The position numbers were made by a program, and so were the translations under genes. Shown here in pieces: positions 9,801-18,024 of a stretch of 64,000 nucleotides of DNA. Location of the stretch: positions 110,124 through 174,123 of the forward strand of contig JANQLY010000025.1 of assembly GCA_028280345.1 (NCBI GenBank). Direction: 5' to 3'. Every line of letters starts with the position of its first letter. The first letter of the stretch is position 1. The DNA comes from Pseudomonadales bacterium (lineage in GTDB: Bacteria > Pseudomonadota > Gammaproteobacteria > Pseudomonadales > UBA7239). Under the pieces are notes generated by a model. It did not search any database. It saw only the letters and a program-made list of their open reading frames with translations, and was not told the origin of the DNA.

Positions 9801-11403
9801 CTGTGATAGAAAGCAATTCACTCGTATCAGTACCTGAGAAAACGGTCAGACCGAGATTGTTGCGCGAAACAATATCATCTGTGCCATCTCCATCTACGTC
9901 GCCAGCGCATTCGGCATAAAAACCATAAGTCGTGCCGGATGGTGTAATGGTATAAATCGTGGATAAATCTGTACCGGAAAGGACTTCTATAGCGCCGCCA
10001 GAGGAGCCGTGGGAGACAACAATGTCTGGCTCGTTATCCTGGTTGAGGCTGCCGCAATCAGAAACTCTACCAATGCCATTAGCAACAGTCGCTGAGTCTA
10101 GAGTGGCGCCGTCCAGTCCTGAGATGATATACAGTGTGTCGCCGTCCGAGACCAGCAAGTCACTATATGTGTCATTGTTGAAATCATAAAAGCTGCTGAC
10201 ACTGCGTCCAAAATCGACAAGATGCAGGAGTTCGCTGCCGTCCTGTCCAGAAAAGACTTTTACATACTTGTCCGGGTTGCTGCTGCCGGTCTGATAAGCA
10301 TTGATAATGACATCATCGTGGCCATCATTATTTATATCTCCTGCTGTATCAGCTTCAATACCAAATTTGGTACCAATAATGTCACCGTAAAAACTGTAAA
10401 GCAGTGCACCATCAAGCCCTGAATAAATATAGGCAGCGCCACCATCAGGTACAGAAACGTCGGATCTTTCTGCACCAACGATAAAATCAGCATAGCCGTC
10501 TGCATTAACGTCTCCAGCGGCAGATACGAAGCGACCATATTCTTCATCTGCTACACCATTCTGGATGGTATAGAGCAAACTGCTATCAAGCCCGGAAAAG
10601 GCATAAACAGTTTCATTGTTATTGTTGCCCTGGTTGCTTGCAACCGGGGCACCGACCACAATGTCAGCATAGCCATCACCATTGAGGTCGCCGGGTAGTG
10701 CAACTCCCCAGCCAAAGCGCTCATCCTGGCTGGTGCCGCTAAAAATATACGGCCCATCTGTAATTAATGATGGTAGCGAAGCATCAAAAGGAAAGGGATC
10801 AAGTGCATCGGCAAAGCTGTCGTTATCATCATTGCTATCTGCGTTGTCGCCAGTGCCATCGTTATCGTTGTCGCTGTGTTCGCTATTGTCAAAAGGAAAA
10901 GCGTCATTAATATCGTCGACACCATCGTTATCATCATCCGGGTCATCAATATCGGGAATTTGATCACCATCGGTGTCCTGACTGTTATGAATCGTTGGTG
11001 GAGTGCCATTTTGTACTTCATCGTAATCGGAAATACCATCGCCATCGGTATCGATAAGCAGTGGGTCGGTGCCGAGGGTTAATACCTCGTAACCATCATC
11101 CAGTCCATCGCTATCGGTATCGGCAATCAGTTGGTTGGTGCCGAGGCTCTGTTCTTCTGCATCTGTCAGCCCGTCGTTATCATCATCCGTATCACAAGCA
11201 GTACCAATACCGTCTCCATCATGATCTGCCTGACCGGCATTGCTTTGGGAGGGACAGTTATCAACCAGATCGTCAATGCCGTCACCATCACTATCCGCAC
11301 AGAAGGCATTTGCACTTATGGTTAGCAGGATGGTGTAAAGCAAATAGCGCAGCTTTGAACCCCGATGTTGTTGATAGGTAAAGAGCAGTCCTGTTGTCTT
11401 CAT
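6853..11403 (-). CDS. Large secreted mosaic of thrombospondin-3-like, FG-GAP and RCC1/CWG repeats
   Basis: A 1516-aa protein with an N-terminal signal peptide (hydrophobic core YLLYTILLTISANAFC) after a basic 18-residue n-region. Order: Asp-rich calcium-binding thrombospondin type-3-like repeats (~37-210), an FG-GAP/VCBS beta-propeller (~215-580), more type-3 repeats (~585-735), seven C-x(n)-CWG repeats of RCC1-like type (~745-985), type-3 repeats (~990-1060), a second FG-GAP propeller (~1070-1440) and a final Asp-rich segment. No sortase, PEP-CTERM or autotransporter anchor is evident at the C-terminus. Predicted to be an extracellular calcium-dependent adhesin or structural protein. It is divergent from a second repeat protein at 11702. 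Confidence 0.88.
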   Translation of the reverse strand: MKTTGLLFTYQQHRGSKLRYLLYTILLTISANAFCADSDGDGIDDLVDNCPSQSNAGQADHDGDGIGTACDTDDDNDGLTDAEEQSLGTNQLIADTDSDGLDDGYEVLTLGTDPLLIDTDGDGISDYDEVQNGTPPTIHNSQDTDGDQIPDIDDPDDDNDGVDDINDAFPFDNSEHSDNDNDGTGDNADSNDDNDSFADALDPFPFDASLPSLITDGPYIFSGTSQDERFGWGVALPGDLNGDGYADIVVGAPVASNQGNNNNETVYAFSGLDSSLLYTIQNGVADEEYGRFVSAAGDVNADGYADFIVGAERSDVSVPDGGAAYIYSGLDGALLYSFYGDIIGTKFGIEADTAGDINNDGHDDVIINAYQTGSSNPDKYVKVFSGQDGSELLHLVDFGRSVSSFYDFNNDTYSDLLVSDGDTLYIISGLDGATLDSATVANGIGRVSDCGSLNQDNEPDIVVSHGSSGGAIEVLSGTDLSTIYTITPSGTTYGFYAECAGDVDGDGTDDIVSRNNLGLTVFSGTDTSELLSITDEAYGSAHVWMTTGQDINNDGRDDILIGSPNDDGEIFESGLAYIITLQIDSDNDGMADWFEQRYGLNPLVFDSNIDSDNDGLSNLDEYVANTNPLQIDTDNDGMNDAWEVGFGLNPLLDDSADDLDGDGLSNADENNLFLNPASTDTDIDGLNDYEELHSYFTDPILPDTDRDGLPDGWEVLNGFDPLLARYLIGAGKNHSCIVDESGLFCWGLNDLQQIDVPALGDVWEVAGGRGHTCSLGDDGVVCWGDNNFGQRNVPGLTNPRKLAAGDDFNCALDDNGITCWGDNSNGQLNVPALTNPQDIQTGWRHACALDKLGSETFDVVCWGDNSDNQLNRPSLNKPRKIAANAHHSCAVDDDSLKCWGKNDKNQNQVPPGLGKVKQLGLGRGFSCAVDDSGLQCWGDNTNNITLPPNTIGMPNNIRAGGFHICVFSEEWELVCWGKNDNGQATPPPWITFDADNDGMTNDYELTYGFDLLDASDATSDADNDGISNLGEQALGTNPTAADSDGDAINDQQDAFPTVKAKPAFIYEGKYVLRGNSPGDRFGISLAATGDIDGDSYNDFIVGSSSNYAKVISGKTAKTLHSFTYGWEVDGGYDVDGDNTNDYLAGQKLISGASLGILRDYGGITTNTRFAGDVNNDGYDDILAADWLLDAPSGQEGAVWIYSGKDNSLLYEFYGSNIGDRLGYNIFPLDDINQDNHADFAFRPQYGDITVISGIDGSVLQTISNDTVSNAGDINNDGYTDLFVRDSSAHGQRGSVYIYSGFDSSLIHEFIGNRYQDSFGQVVNAGDYNDDGYDDILIGASREESKDFDPLWPDNSLMSYGTARIYSGKTGEVLHYFEGQQTFEGMGYRVANLGDIDGDGKDDLAAGCVGDDLGQHGTVYVLTQLIDSDDDNMSDAFESLYGLDLLNPDAATDSDNDGLSNIMEFVLGTQADNTDSDGDGTPDGNDAAPNDNLTSKYSVDSSYRGSRIKQSSQQAGN
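8440..9215 (-). repeat. Seven CWG (RCC1-like) repeats within the 1516-aa protein
   Basis: Seven units of roughly 37 residues each contain a cysteine about eight residues before a CWG motif, followed by an N-x-x-x-Q-x-x-x-P pattern. Seven units fit a closed beta-propeller. The paired cysteines could form a disulfide in each blade, consistent with secretion. Confidence 0.8.
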
Positions 11404-11701
11404 ATATATTTTATTTATGCTTTATTGCAACAGTTTACCATCGATTCAGACAGGGGGTTACTGTTGAGAGGACTGTTACCGGACGATTATTGCCAGAGTT
11501 CCAGCGTTGAAATCTATAAGTCTATAAAAATCAATAGTTTGCATTGATTTTTTGTGGTGGTTTCAATCGCAGGAAAGCGTATTAACTGCCGGGAAATCGT
11601 CCTATAATATGCGCTGTTGTGTTCGGGGCAGAGGCAAGCCCCGGCTTTAACTGCAAAATTCTCAAAAACTATTTGCCATAAAAAATTGTGGAGGGCTTCG
11701 T
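11404..11701. promoter_or_regulatory. Divergent intergenic region between the two repeat-protein genes
   Basis: A 298-base gap with no gene. It holds an AT-rich inverted repeat (11526-11552) and a TATAAT hexamer at 11603-11608 that could serve rightward transcription, although I see no good -35 element. It must contain the promoters of both secreted proteins. Confidence 0.5.
11526..11552. promoter_or_regulatory. Inverted repeat, candidate operator
   Basis: AAAAATCAAT (11526-11535) and ATTGATTTTT (11543-11552) form 10-bp perfect arms around a 7-nt spacer, midway between the divergent genes. The low GC makes it a poor terminator, so a regulator site is more likely. Confidence 0.35.
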
Positions 11702-14320
11702 ATGAATTTTTCAGGAAAAATAGCCATAGCGTGCTGTTTGTTATCTTTTTCAAGTCTGGTTGCGGCTGACTTTGATGGTGATGGTATTGCAGACGGTGTC
11801 GATAACTGTAAATACGTCAGCAATGCAGGTCAGACTGATACCGATACCGATGGGCTCGGTGATGCCTGTGATGATAACGGTATTCCCCAGCTCAATGGTT
11901 TTATGATTCTGACATTTACTTCCTCAGGTGGTAATGAAATCCTTGAGTCCTCGGGCGGAAGTTGTGTTCCGGATCCTGATGCGGACGGTGGTGATCTGGT
12001 TTATATATTTGATCAGACGGGCACCCAACTGGAGTTCTACCCGGCTACTTCCTCATTTGAAGAAGATGGCGATGTTGCCCTGATCGACAGCTTTGGTGCA
12101 ATTACGATTATTACGCCAGATGATGTGGAAAACGGTGTCACTACATCCTATAGCGGTGGGGGAACCTACCTCAGCGGTAGTGGAATACTCGTGGAAGCGG
12201 GTTTTCAAGAGCAGAGCACTGATGGCAATACGACCTGCCATTCCAACTTTTCCCTGAATGGAGCGGAGCCTGCCGCCGTACAGGAATCGACCGTTGGCGC
12301 CTCCGGCCTTGTCTGGCTTGAAGCTGATGAAGAGGATGGTGAATACGAGTTTGAATATGGAGTTATGACCGATTCAGCCATTGAGAATATCTATGAATGG
12401 GATCTCGGTAGTTGGTCTGAAATTAGCTATGACAGTGAATACTATCTGATTTCCACCGGTGCACAGGTTCAGTGGCAGGACCGTTTTATTATTGATGGTT
12501 ATGTGTCCGGTGGTGAAACAGCGATTATCAAACCCACTGCCAGTGGCAGCGCGATTTCTACAGGTGAAATTATGCATGTGGATTTACAAGAATGGGATAT
12601 TGATGGCATGTTGATGAGTACTTTGTTCCCGGATTTCTCTACCGGGCTGGAAATATCAGATGCTTTTGGCGCAGGTGCAAAAGCCTATGTGGGATCTATA
12701 GTAAACCAGCAGCTTGCCAGAGCTTTTGACTGTAACCAGTTCTGGTGGCAGGACAGCGGCGTTACCAATAAGAACTGCTATAACTTTGTACAAGTTAACT
12801 GGGACACTGGCCCGGTGCTTGCGAATGACCTTGATGAAGTAGTTGTCACACCTGCAGAACTGACAACACATATGAATGATGGCAGTGTTGATGCGGGTAA
12901 GGTGTACTACGGTAGTGGCTACGACGTTGACAGCTACAATATCATTGCATTTTTTACTACAGATAATGGCCTGCTATCCGGTGCCAATAAAACAGTTTCC
13001 TATTATAAGTCTTACTGGGATAGCCAAACCAACCCACCAGTGTTATTGACAACAAGCTCTTTTACAGCGGTGACGTTGGGTTCTGTAGAGGTGCTTGAGT
13101 ATTCCATTCCGCAGTCCATTGCTGATCGTGATGACACCTGGGTACATGAAGAAGATACAGAAAATTTTATGTTTGAGGACTCGGTGCAAGACTCCCCGAC
13201 AACTTATGTGCGTGAAGGCTCGGTAGCTCCGGTTGGTGAAACAGAGCTTGATCTGTTTCTTAACGTGACTGCGCGAGATCAGTTGTTAGGCGTGTTTGAC
13301 TATGTGGCTCCTTCCAGGCCCACCAGCGACTTCGATGGTGATGGTGACAGTGATCTGGCGTTTATGGAAAGTGGCAATGGTTCGGTTGTCGTTTGGCAAC
13401 TTGAAGATGCAGCGAAAGGTACCGCATCCTGGCTTGGTTATATGACTAACGGTGATTTGGCTGCCTATGCTGATACCGATAATGATGGGGATAAAGATTT
13501 TATCTTTATGGATGCCGGTACTGGTGTGGTCACATACTGGAATATCCAGGGCGGTATGAAAACCGGCGAAAACACCCTCGGTACGCAATTTGATTATACG
13601 ATTGCCGGTGCGGGTGATCTCGATGACGACGGCGATGAGGATCTGGTGTTTGGTGATGGCAGTGGTAATGTGATTGTCTGGATTATGAGTGGTAGTAACC
13701 GTGATTCTGCAGTCTGGCTCGGTACCTGGGCAGGTCATTCGGTCATGGGGCTTGCAGATGTGGATGATGATGGTGACAAGGATATTATTACCCAGGATGC
13801 TTCCGGTAACGTCAACGTTATTGAAATGCAGAACGGGGCGAAAATTGCTGCACGCTGGATAGGCGTCTGGGCTGGCCGCACAATTGTGGGTGTTGGTGAT
13901 GCAGACTACGATGGCGATGAAGACATCTTTATGGAAAATGCCGGTGATGTAATGGTGATCGAAATGGAAAACGGCAACAAGGTTACCGGTCGTTGGCTTG
14001 GTGCCTGGGCAGGAACGGAGGTACTTGCTGTCGGTGATATTGATGCCGATGGTGATGTGGATCTGATTCAGCAAAATAGTGGCACGGGTTCAGTTCAGGT
14101 GGTTGAAATTGAAAACGGTGCGAAGGTTACCGGTCGCTGGCTTGGCACTTTTGCCTACACAGTGGAAGGTACAGCGGATTCCGATAAAGATGGTGATGTC
14201 GATGTGGTGCTGCAGGATGGTGCTGGTAACGTTGCTCTAATCGAACTGGAGAACGGCTCCAAGGTTGGCGGTGCCAAGTGGCTTGGTGTCAATGCTGGCG
14301 ATTTGAAACTGTTCAAATAA
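11702..14320 (+). CDS. Secreted calcium-binding protein with C-terminal seven-repeat propeller
   Basis: An 872-aa protein. Residues 1-22 form a signal peptide (LLSFSSLVAA). One thrombospondin type-3-like calcium-binding unit follows (DFDGDGIADGVDNC to DACDDNG). The middle (~60-540) has no family I recognise; it is acidic and Ser/Gly-rich. The C-terminal third (~543-872) is seven tandem VCBS/FG-GAP-like units of about 47 residues, each starting D-x-D-x-DGD-x-D and ending in W-L/I-G plus a hydrophobic strand. TGGAGG precedes the ATG. A strong terminator follows. Likely extracellular; it may be a partner of the divergent 1516-aa protein. Confidence 0.88.
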   Translation: MNFSGKIAIACCLLSFSSLVAADFDGDGIADGVDNCKYVSNAGQTDTDTDGLGDACDDNGIPQLNGFMILTFTSSGGNEILESSGGSCVPDPDADGGDLVYIFDQTGTQLEFYPATSSFEEDGDVALIDSFGAITIITPDDVENGVTTSYSGGGTYLSGSGILVEAGFQEQSTDGNTTCHSNFSLNGAEPAAVQESTVGASGLVWLEADEEDGEYEFEYGVMTDSAIENIYEWDLGSWSEISYDSEYYLISTGAQVQWQDRFIIDGYVSGGETAIIKPTASGSAISTGEIMHVDLQEWDIDGMLMSTLFPDFSTGLEISDAFGAGAKAYVGSIVNQQLARAFDCNQFWWQDSGVTNKNCYNFVQVNWDTGPVLANDLDEVVVTPAELTTHMNDGSVDAGKVYYGSGYDVDSYNIIAFFTTDNGLLSGANKTVSYYKSYWDSQTNPPVLLTTSSFTAVTLGSVEVLEYSIPQSIADRDDTWVHEEDTENFMFEDSVQDSPTTYVREGSVAPVGETELDLFLNVTARDQLLGVFDYVAPSRPTSDFDGDGDSDLAFMESGNGSVVVWQLEDAAKGTASWLGYMTNGDLAAYADTDNDGDKDFIFMDAGTGVVTYWNIQGGMKTGENTLGTQFDYTIAGAGDLDDDGDEDLVFGDGSGNVIVWIMSGSNRDSAVWLGTWAGHSVMGLADVDDDGDKDIITQDASGNVNVIEMQNGAKIAARWIGVWAGRTIVGVGDADYDGDEDIFMENAGDVMVIEMENGNKVTGRWLGAWAGTEVLAVGDIDADGDVDLIQQNSGTGSVQVVEIENGAKVTGRWLGTFAYTVEGTADSDKDGDVDVVLQDGAGNVALIELENGSKVGGAKWLGVNAGDLKLFK
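13327..14320 (+). repeat. Seven tandem ~141-bp repeats encoding propeller blades
   Basis: Seven units each begin with the calcium-loop pattern D-x-D-x-D-G-D-x-D and carry a W-L-G or W-I-G signature about 30 residues later. The DNA copies are diverged, so this is an old protein-level repeat rather than a recent DNA expansion. Confidence 0.8.
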
Positions 14321-14347
14321 TTTTCTGTAAGAAGAGGTAAAAAGGAA

Positions 14348-14376
14348 AAGGGGCCGCTATGCGGCCCCTTTTTTTA
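14348..14376 (+). terminator. Strong Rho-independent terminator
   Basis: AAGGGGCCGC (14348-14357) pairs perfectly with GCGGCCCCTT (14361-14370) around a TAT loop, followed by T5. It ends the 872-aa repeat-protein gene and lies just beyond the stop of the opposing desaturase gene. Confidence 0.95.
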
Positions 14377-14394
14377 CTGGTATTAATCAGCTTG

Positions 14395-14961
14395 TTATTT
14401 TTGTTTGGGGTTGGCCAGACCCTTGTCGATCAGATCCTGGCGACGCGGTGCACCGAAGATCGGTACCAGACAGTATTCGAGGCCGCGCCAGAACTTGATT
14501 TTGTCGAGTACCGGATTGAGGAAGTTGGTCATCACACAGTAGTGGGTATTCTTCTGCTGGCGGTGGTGGTACAGGTGGTGATCCCGGGTCTGGATCAGGC
14601 GGGCTTTCTGTAACCATTTGATGACGGTAGGTACATCGCCACGACGGTAGTGTGCCCATTTGTGGATCTGGTTGGCATTAACGCCAAGTGCGACAAACAG
14701 AATCAGTTGCCAGCTCAGTGCACCAAACACAGCGGCCCCGGCGAGAACCAGAATGCCTATAGCAAGCAGGATATCGGCGCTTTCAAACCAGCTCTTCTCA
14801 AGAAAGGCCATGGGTTTGTGGTGGTGCAGCTCATTCGGGGCAATAACGCTTTTACCCACGAGCGGGGTGTTTTCGTCGCCGAAGGTGTCTTCAGCCCAGT
14901 GCAGTACTCCGGAAAAAAAATCTGCGAGTAAAATGATGCCAGATGCCTGTAATAAAACCAT
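14395..14961 (-). CDS. CarF/PEDS1 (Kua/TMEM189)-type plasmanylethanolamine desaturase homologue
   Basis: A 188-aa membrane protein of the lipid-desaturase family. All four histidine-bearing motifs are present: SGVLHWAEDTF (His21, Asp25), PNELHHHKP (His46-48), NQIHKWAH (His100, His104) and DHHLYHH (His128/129/132/133). Hydrophobic segments lie at ~1-17 and ~62-95. The family makes the vinyl-ether bond of plasmalogens from alkyl-ether lipids (human PEDS1, Myxococcus CarF); related proteins include FAD4-type desaturases, so the exact reaction is inferred. AAAGGAGACAATC before the ATG supports this start. It is transcribed away from a fatty-acid-hydroxylase gene 239 bases off. Confidence 0.82.
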   Translation of the reverse strand: MVLLQASGIILLADFFSGVLHWAEDTFGDENTPLVGKSVIAPNELHHHKPMAFLEKSWFESADILLAIGILVLAGAAVFGALSWQLILFVALGVNANQIHKWAHYRRGDVPTVIKWLQKARLIQTRDHHLYHHRQQKNTHYCVMTNFLNPVLDKIKFWRGLEYCLVPIFGAPRRQDLIDKGLANPKQK

Positions 14962-15200
14962 GATTGTCTCCTTTGCGCTTATACCGCTGTGTTAAAAGTT
15001 ATGATTATTAATACGTTTTTCGAGTTTTAAGACAAAATAATCTAAAAAAGTATTATTATTTGATTCTTTTCGTGGCAGATGGGGAAACGTTGTTCTGTGG
15101 CGTGTAGCGGGGCGTGGCTGGCCCCGGGCATGGGAACTGCTAGAATCGGGGAATTGCTGTCGCTAATCAGTCATGGATAACATTAACAGGGGGGGGATTT

Positions 15201-16352
15201 ATGGCAGAGCAGGACTCACAGGACTACGAATACCGCGAGCGCGAAATCGAGGACATGTCGGACCAGGCTTTTCGCTTCGGCGAGGGCAGAATCAGTGGTT
15301 ATAGTGCCGCGGCACTAGGGATACTGAGCTTCTTTGCGGTATTGTGTTATCAGTTCCCCGCCTGGCTGACGACAGCAGATCTGCGCGCAGTCTACGATGG
15401 TGAAGTGCTGCAAAAAGTGTTGATGGTGGCGATGTGGGGTTCACTTGGTTTTGCGCTACTCACGTTTGTTCTCGGCAAGCAACGTAAACTCGGTGCCATC
15501 GGAGTATTGTTTACCGTGGCGGGTTTTGCCTGTGGTGGTTATACGGTGCCAGTAGGGGAGGTGGAACACCAGCCTCTATCACTCGGGCTCGATTGGTTGA
15601 TACTGACCCTGTTGATGTCGGTGGTGCTGTTTACATTTCTGGAAAAAATTGTACCGAAATATCGCGAGCAGGCCATTTTACGCCCGGAGTGGCAGCTCGA
15701 TTTATTCTATTTCTGCTTCAACCACCTGCTGATCTCTGTGCTCTTGCTCGTGGGTAACTACTTCGTTGCTACGGTATTTGGTTGGGCGATAAGCGCGCAG
15801 TTGCAAGGGTTTGTTCAGTCGTTGCCGACTGTGGTGCAGGTGATTGTGCTGATTTTCTGCGCAGATTTTGTATTGTACTGGTCACACCGTTTTTTCCATG
15901 AAAAGCCTGCGCTGTGGAAAATCCATGCGGTACACCATTCCGTAGAGCATATGGACTGGCTTGCAGGCTCGCGTAATCACGTGGTGCAGATGTTTGTCGA
16001 TCGTTGTCTGGCTATGGTGCCGCTTTATCTGATTGGCGCTGACAAGCAGGCGCTTGATGCCTATGTGATTTTTGCCGGTATCCAGGCTGTGCTCGTGCAT
16101 GCCAATGTCGGTATTCCATTCGGGCCGCTCAAATACATTATTGCTACGCCGCAATATCACCATTGGCATCACAGCTCGGAAAAGCCCGCCATTGATACCA
16201 ATTATGCGGTGCATATGCCGTTTTACGATTATGTGTTTGGTACCTACCATATGCCCAAAGAACACTGGCCGGCACATTACGGTACCACTAAACGTCTGCC
16301 GCGCACCTTTCTCGGTCAGTTGCTATACCCGTTCAGACCGGAAAAAGACTGA
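15201..16352 (+). CDS. Fatty acid hydroxylase superfamily (sterol desaturase-type) protein
   Basis: A 383-aa polytopic membrane protein. After a polar 30-residue N-terminus and about four membrane segments, the di-iron histidine clusters appear: HRFFH (229-233), HAVHH (242-246) and HHWHH (320-324), with QMFVDR between. The long N-terminal membrane extension is unlike the shorter paralogue at 1503. A G-rich ribosome-binding site (AGGGGGGGGATTT) precedes the ATG. Known members include sterol desaturases, fatty-acid hydroxylases and the alkylglycerol monooxygenase AGMO. The divergent plasmalogen-type desaturase makes an ether-lipid substrate worth testing, but that is inference. Confidence 0.87.
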   Translation: MAEQDSQDYEYREREIEDMSDQAFRFGEGRISGYSAAALGILSFFAVLCYQFPAWLTTADLRAVYDGEVLQKVLMVAMWGSLGFALLTFVLGKQRKLGAIGVLFTVAGFACGGYTVPVGEVEHQPLSLGLDWLILTLLMSVVLFTFLEKIVPKYREQAILRPEWQLDLFYFCFNHLLISVLLLVGNYFVATVFGWAISAQLQGFVQSLPTVVQVIVLIFCADFVLYWSHRFFHEKPALWKIHAVHHSVEHMDWLAGSRNHVVQMFVDRCLAMVPLYLIGADKQALDAYVIFAGIQAVLVHANVGIPFGPLKYIIATPQYHHWHHSSEKPAIDTNYAVHMPFYDYVFGTYHMPKEHWPAHYGTTKRLPRTFLGQLLYPFRPEKD

Positions 16353-16571
16353 TTTCCGGAGTCCCGGGCAGAAGAGGGGGCTCACTGCTTTGCGATATAT
16401 CAAATATCCGGCTTATAGCAGTAGTAGGTGTGACAATTAAACCCCCGTATTTACTGGCCTGGCGAGCTTTTGTCGCAGGTATCCGCTGAATATCTAATGG
16501 GCGTATTTGACAATCTCTCTATAATGCCCACTTCATTAATCTGGTTAGTTTTTTGAGGCGGGAGATTTGCT

Positions 16572-17951
16572 ATGGCCACGCAAAGTGTCACTAATTATGA
16601 CGACTATATACATGAGCCAAACTGTACCAACCTGGACCACATTCCCGGTGACTATGGTTTGCCGGTGATCGGCCATACTCTGACCTACCTTAAAGACCCG
16701 TTCCCCTGGGCACTGGAACGCTACAAGGAGTTTGGCCCGGTTTCCCGGGTTTGTACGACCGGTGTGAAAGGCGTACTTGCGCTGGGCCCGGACCTTGTAC
16801 AGCAGATCATGCTCGATACGGGACGTAATTTTTCTTCCAAAATGGGTTTCCACACCAGGGTGCAGCAGTTCTTTGAAGGCAGCCTGATCATGGAAGATTT
16901 TGAGCATCATAAGCACCAGCGTCGTATTGTGCAGGCGGCGTTTAAAAATGATGCGATGAAGCACTACACAAAAGAAATTAACCGCATTTATGACCGCGCT
17001 CTTAACGAGTGGGAGTCCGATGTGGATAAAACGATTCCGTTTTTTATGCATATCAAGGATTTGTTGCTTATCGTGGCGGCTGAAATCTTTGCCGGCGAAA
17101 CTGATTACAAGGGCGAACGCGTGCGCCAGTTAAACCAGGCATTCCTGGATACGGTTAATGGCATTATGTATCTCTTTCCGATCAATCTGCCGGGCTTTAC
17201 TTACCACAAAGGCATCAAGGGTAAAAAGTTCCTGCAAAAATTCTTCGGTGAAATGATTGATGAGAAGCGTGCCGGTGATGGCATGGATATGCTGAGCTTC
17301 TTCAGTCGTGAAAAAGATGAGTTTGGCGAATACTTTACCGCAAAAGAAGTGACTGACCAGGCGATCTTTCTGATGTTTGCAGCTCACGATACAACTACTG
17401 CAGCCATTACCCATACAATTTACTATCTGGCGCGCAATCCGGACGTGAAAGAAAAACTCATGGCCGAGGTGGACTCTATTGATCTTGATGGTCTGATGTG
17501 GGAAGACCAGGACAAAGTGCCTTATATGCAGCAGGTATTCAATGAGGTGCAGCGTATTCGTCCGTCGGTACCGCTGGTGCCACGCCGTACTATTCGCGAA
17601 GTAGAGATGGCTGGCGTCAAAGTGCCTGCTCACACCATGATCTTCAGTTTTCCGCGTTTCAGTCACTGGCTGGAAGACTACTGGACCGAGCCGGCGAAGT
17701 TTGATCCGGATCGTTTCTCGCCGGAACGTGCTGAGCACAAACAGCATCCGTTCCTGTTTCATCCGTTCGGTGGCGGTGCGCATAAATGTATCGGTATGCA
17801 TTTCTCGCAGATGGAATACAAAAACTTCCTGTTTAAATTCCTCAAGCGTTACGACTTCGAATCAAAGCACGAAAATTCTGATGTCTTTATGCAGACTTTC
17901 CCACTACCGAAACCCTCGGATGATATGCCGATTCGACTGATGCGTCGTTAA
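16572..17951 (+). CDS. Cytochrome P450
   Basis: A 459-aa P450 with the I-helix oxygen-activation motif AAHDTTTAA, the K-helix E-x-x-R in NEVQRIRP and the heme loop FGGGAHKCIG with the thiolate at Cys406. There is no N-terminal membrane anchor, yet the proline-rich start IPGDYGLPVIGHT looks like CYP26/CYP120/CYP51-clan enzymes rather than typical soluble class I bacterial P450s. A closely similar gene lies at 51171. It is followed by a hairpin and a second, unrelated P450. No ferredoxin or reductase is adjacent. Substrate unknown. Confidence 0.93.
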   Translation: MATQSVTNYDDYIHEPNCTNLDHIPGDYGLPVIGHTLTYLKDPFPWALERYKEFGPVSRVCTTGVKGVLALGPDLVQQIMLDTGRNFSSKMGFHTRVQQFFEGSLIMEDFEHHKHQRRIVQAAFKNDAMKHYTKEINRIYDRALNEWESDVDKTIPFFMHIKDLLLIVAAEIFAGETDYKGERVRQLNQAFLDTVNGIMYLFPINLPGFTYHKGIKGKKFLQKFFGEMIDEKRAGDGMDMLSFFSREKDEFGEYFTAKEVTDQAIFLMFAAHDTTTAAITHTIYYLARNPDVKEKLMAEVDSIDLDGLMWEDQDKVPYMQQVFNEVQRIRPSVPLVPRRTIREVEMAGVKVPAHTMIFSFPRFSHWLEDYWTEPAKFDPDRFSPERAEHKQHPFLFHPFGGGAHKCIGMHFSQMEYKNFLFKFLKRYDFESKHENSDVFMQTFPLPKPSDDMPIRLMRR

Positions 17952-17965
17952 GTATCTGTCCTCTT

Positions 17966-17992
17966 GCCTATACCGGCGAGGTCGGTATAGGC
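17966..17992 (+). terminator. Intercistronic hairpin between the two P450 genes
   Basis: GCCTATACCG (17966-17975) and CGGTATAGGC (17983-17992) form a perfect 10-bp stem with a 7-nt loop. No T-run follows, so it may be an mRNA-stability or attenuating hairpin rather than a full terminator. Confidence 0.45.
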
Positions 17993-18024
17993 TACCTGTT
18001 CCTTTATAACGGGAATTAAGTCCA

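Noticed and set aside
13286..14074. Long open frame on the minus strand inside the 872-aa protein gene
   Set aside because: It is the antisense shadow of the repeat region; its His/Thr/Ile-rich composition mirrors the Asp-rich repeats.
14914..14921. Run of eight A (minus-strand T) inside the CarF-like gene, possible phase variation
   Set aside because: It encodes the conserved D-F-F of the first motif, and a single short tract is not enough evidence for slippage.
16507..16525. TTGACA and TATAAT upstream of the P450 at 16572
   Set aside because: The two hexamers are only 7 bases apart, so they cannot form one sigma-70 promoter.
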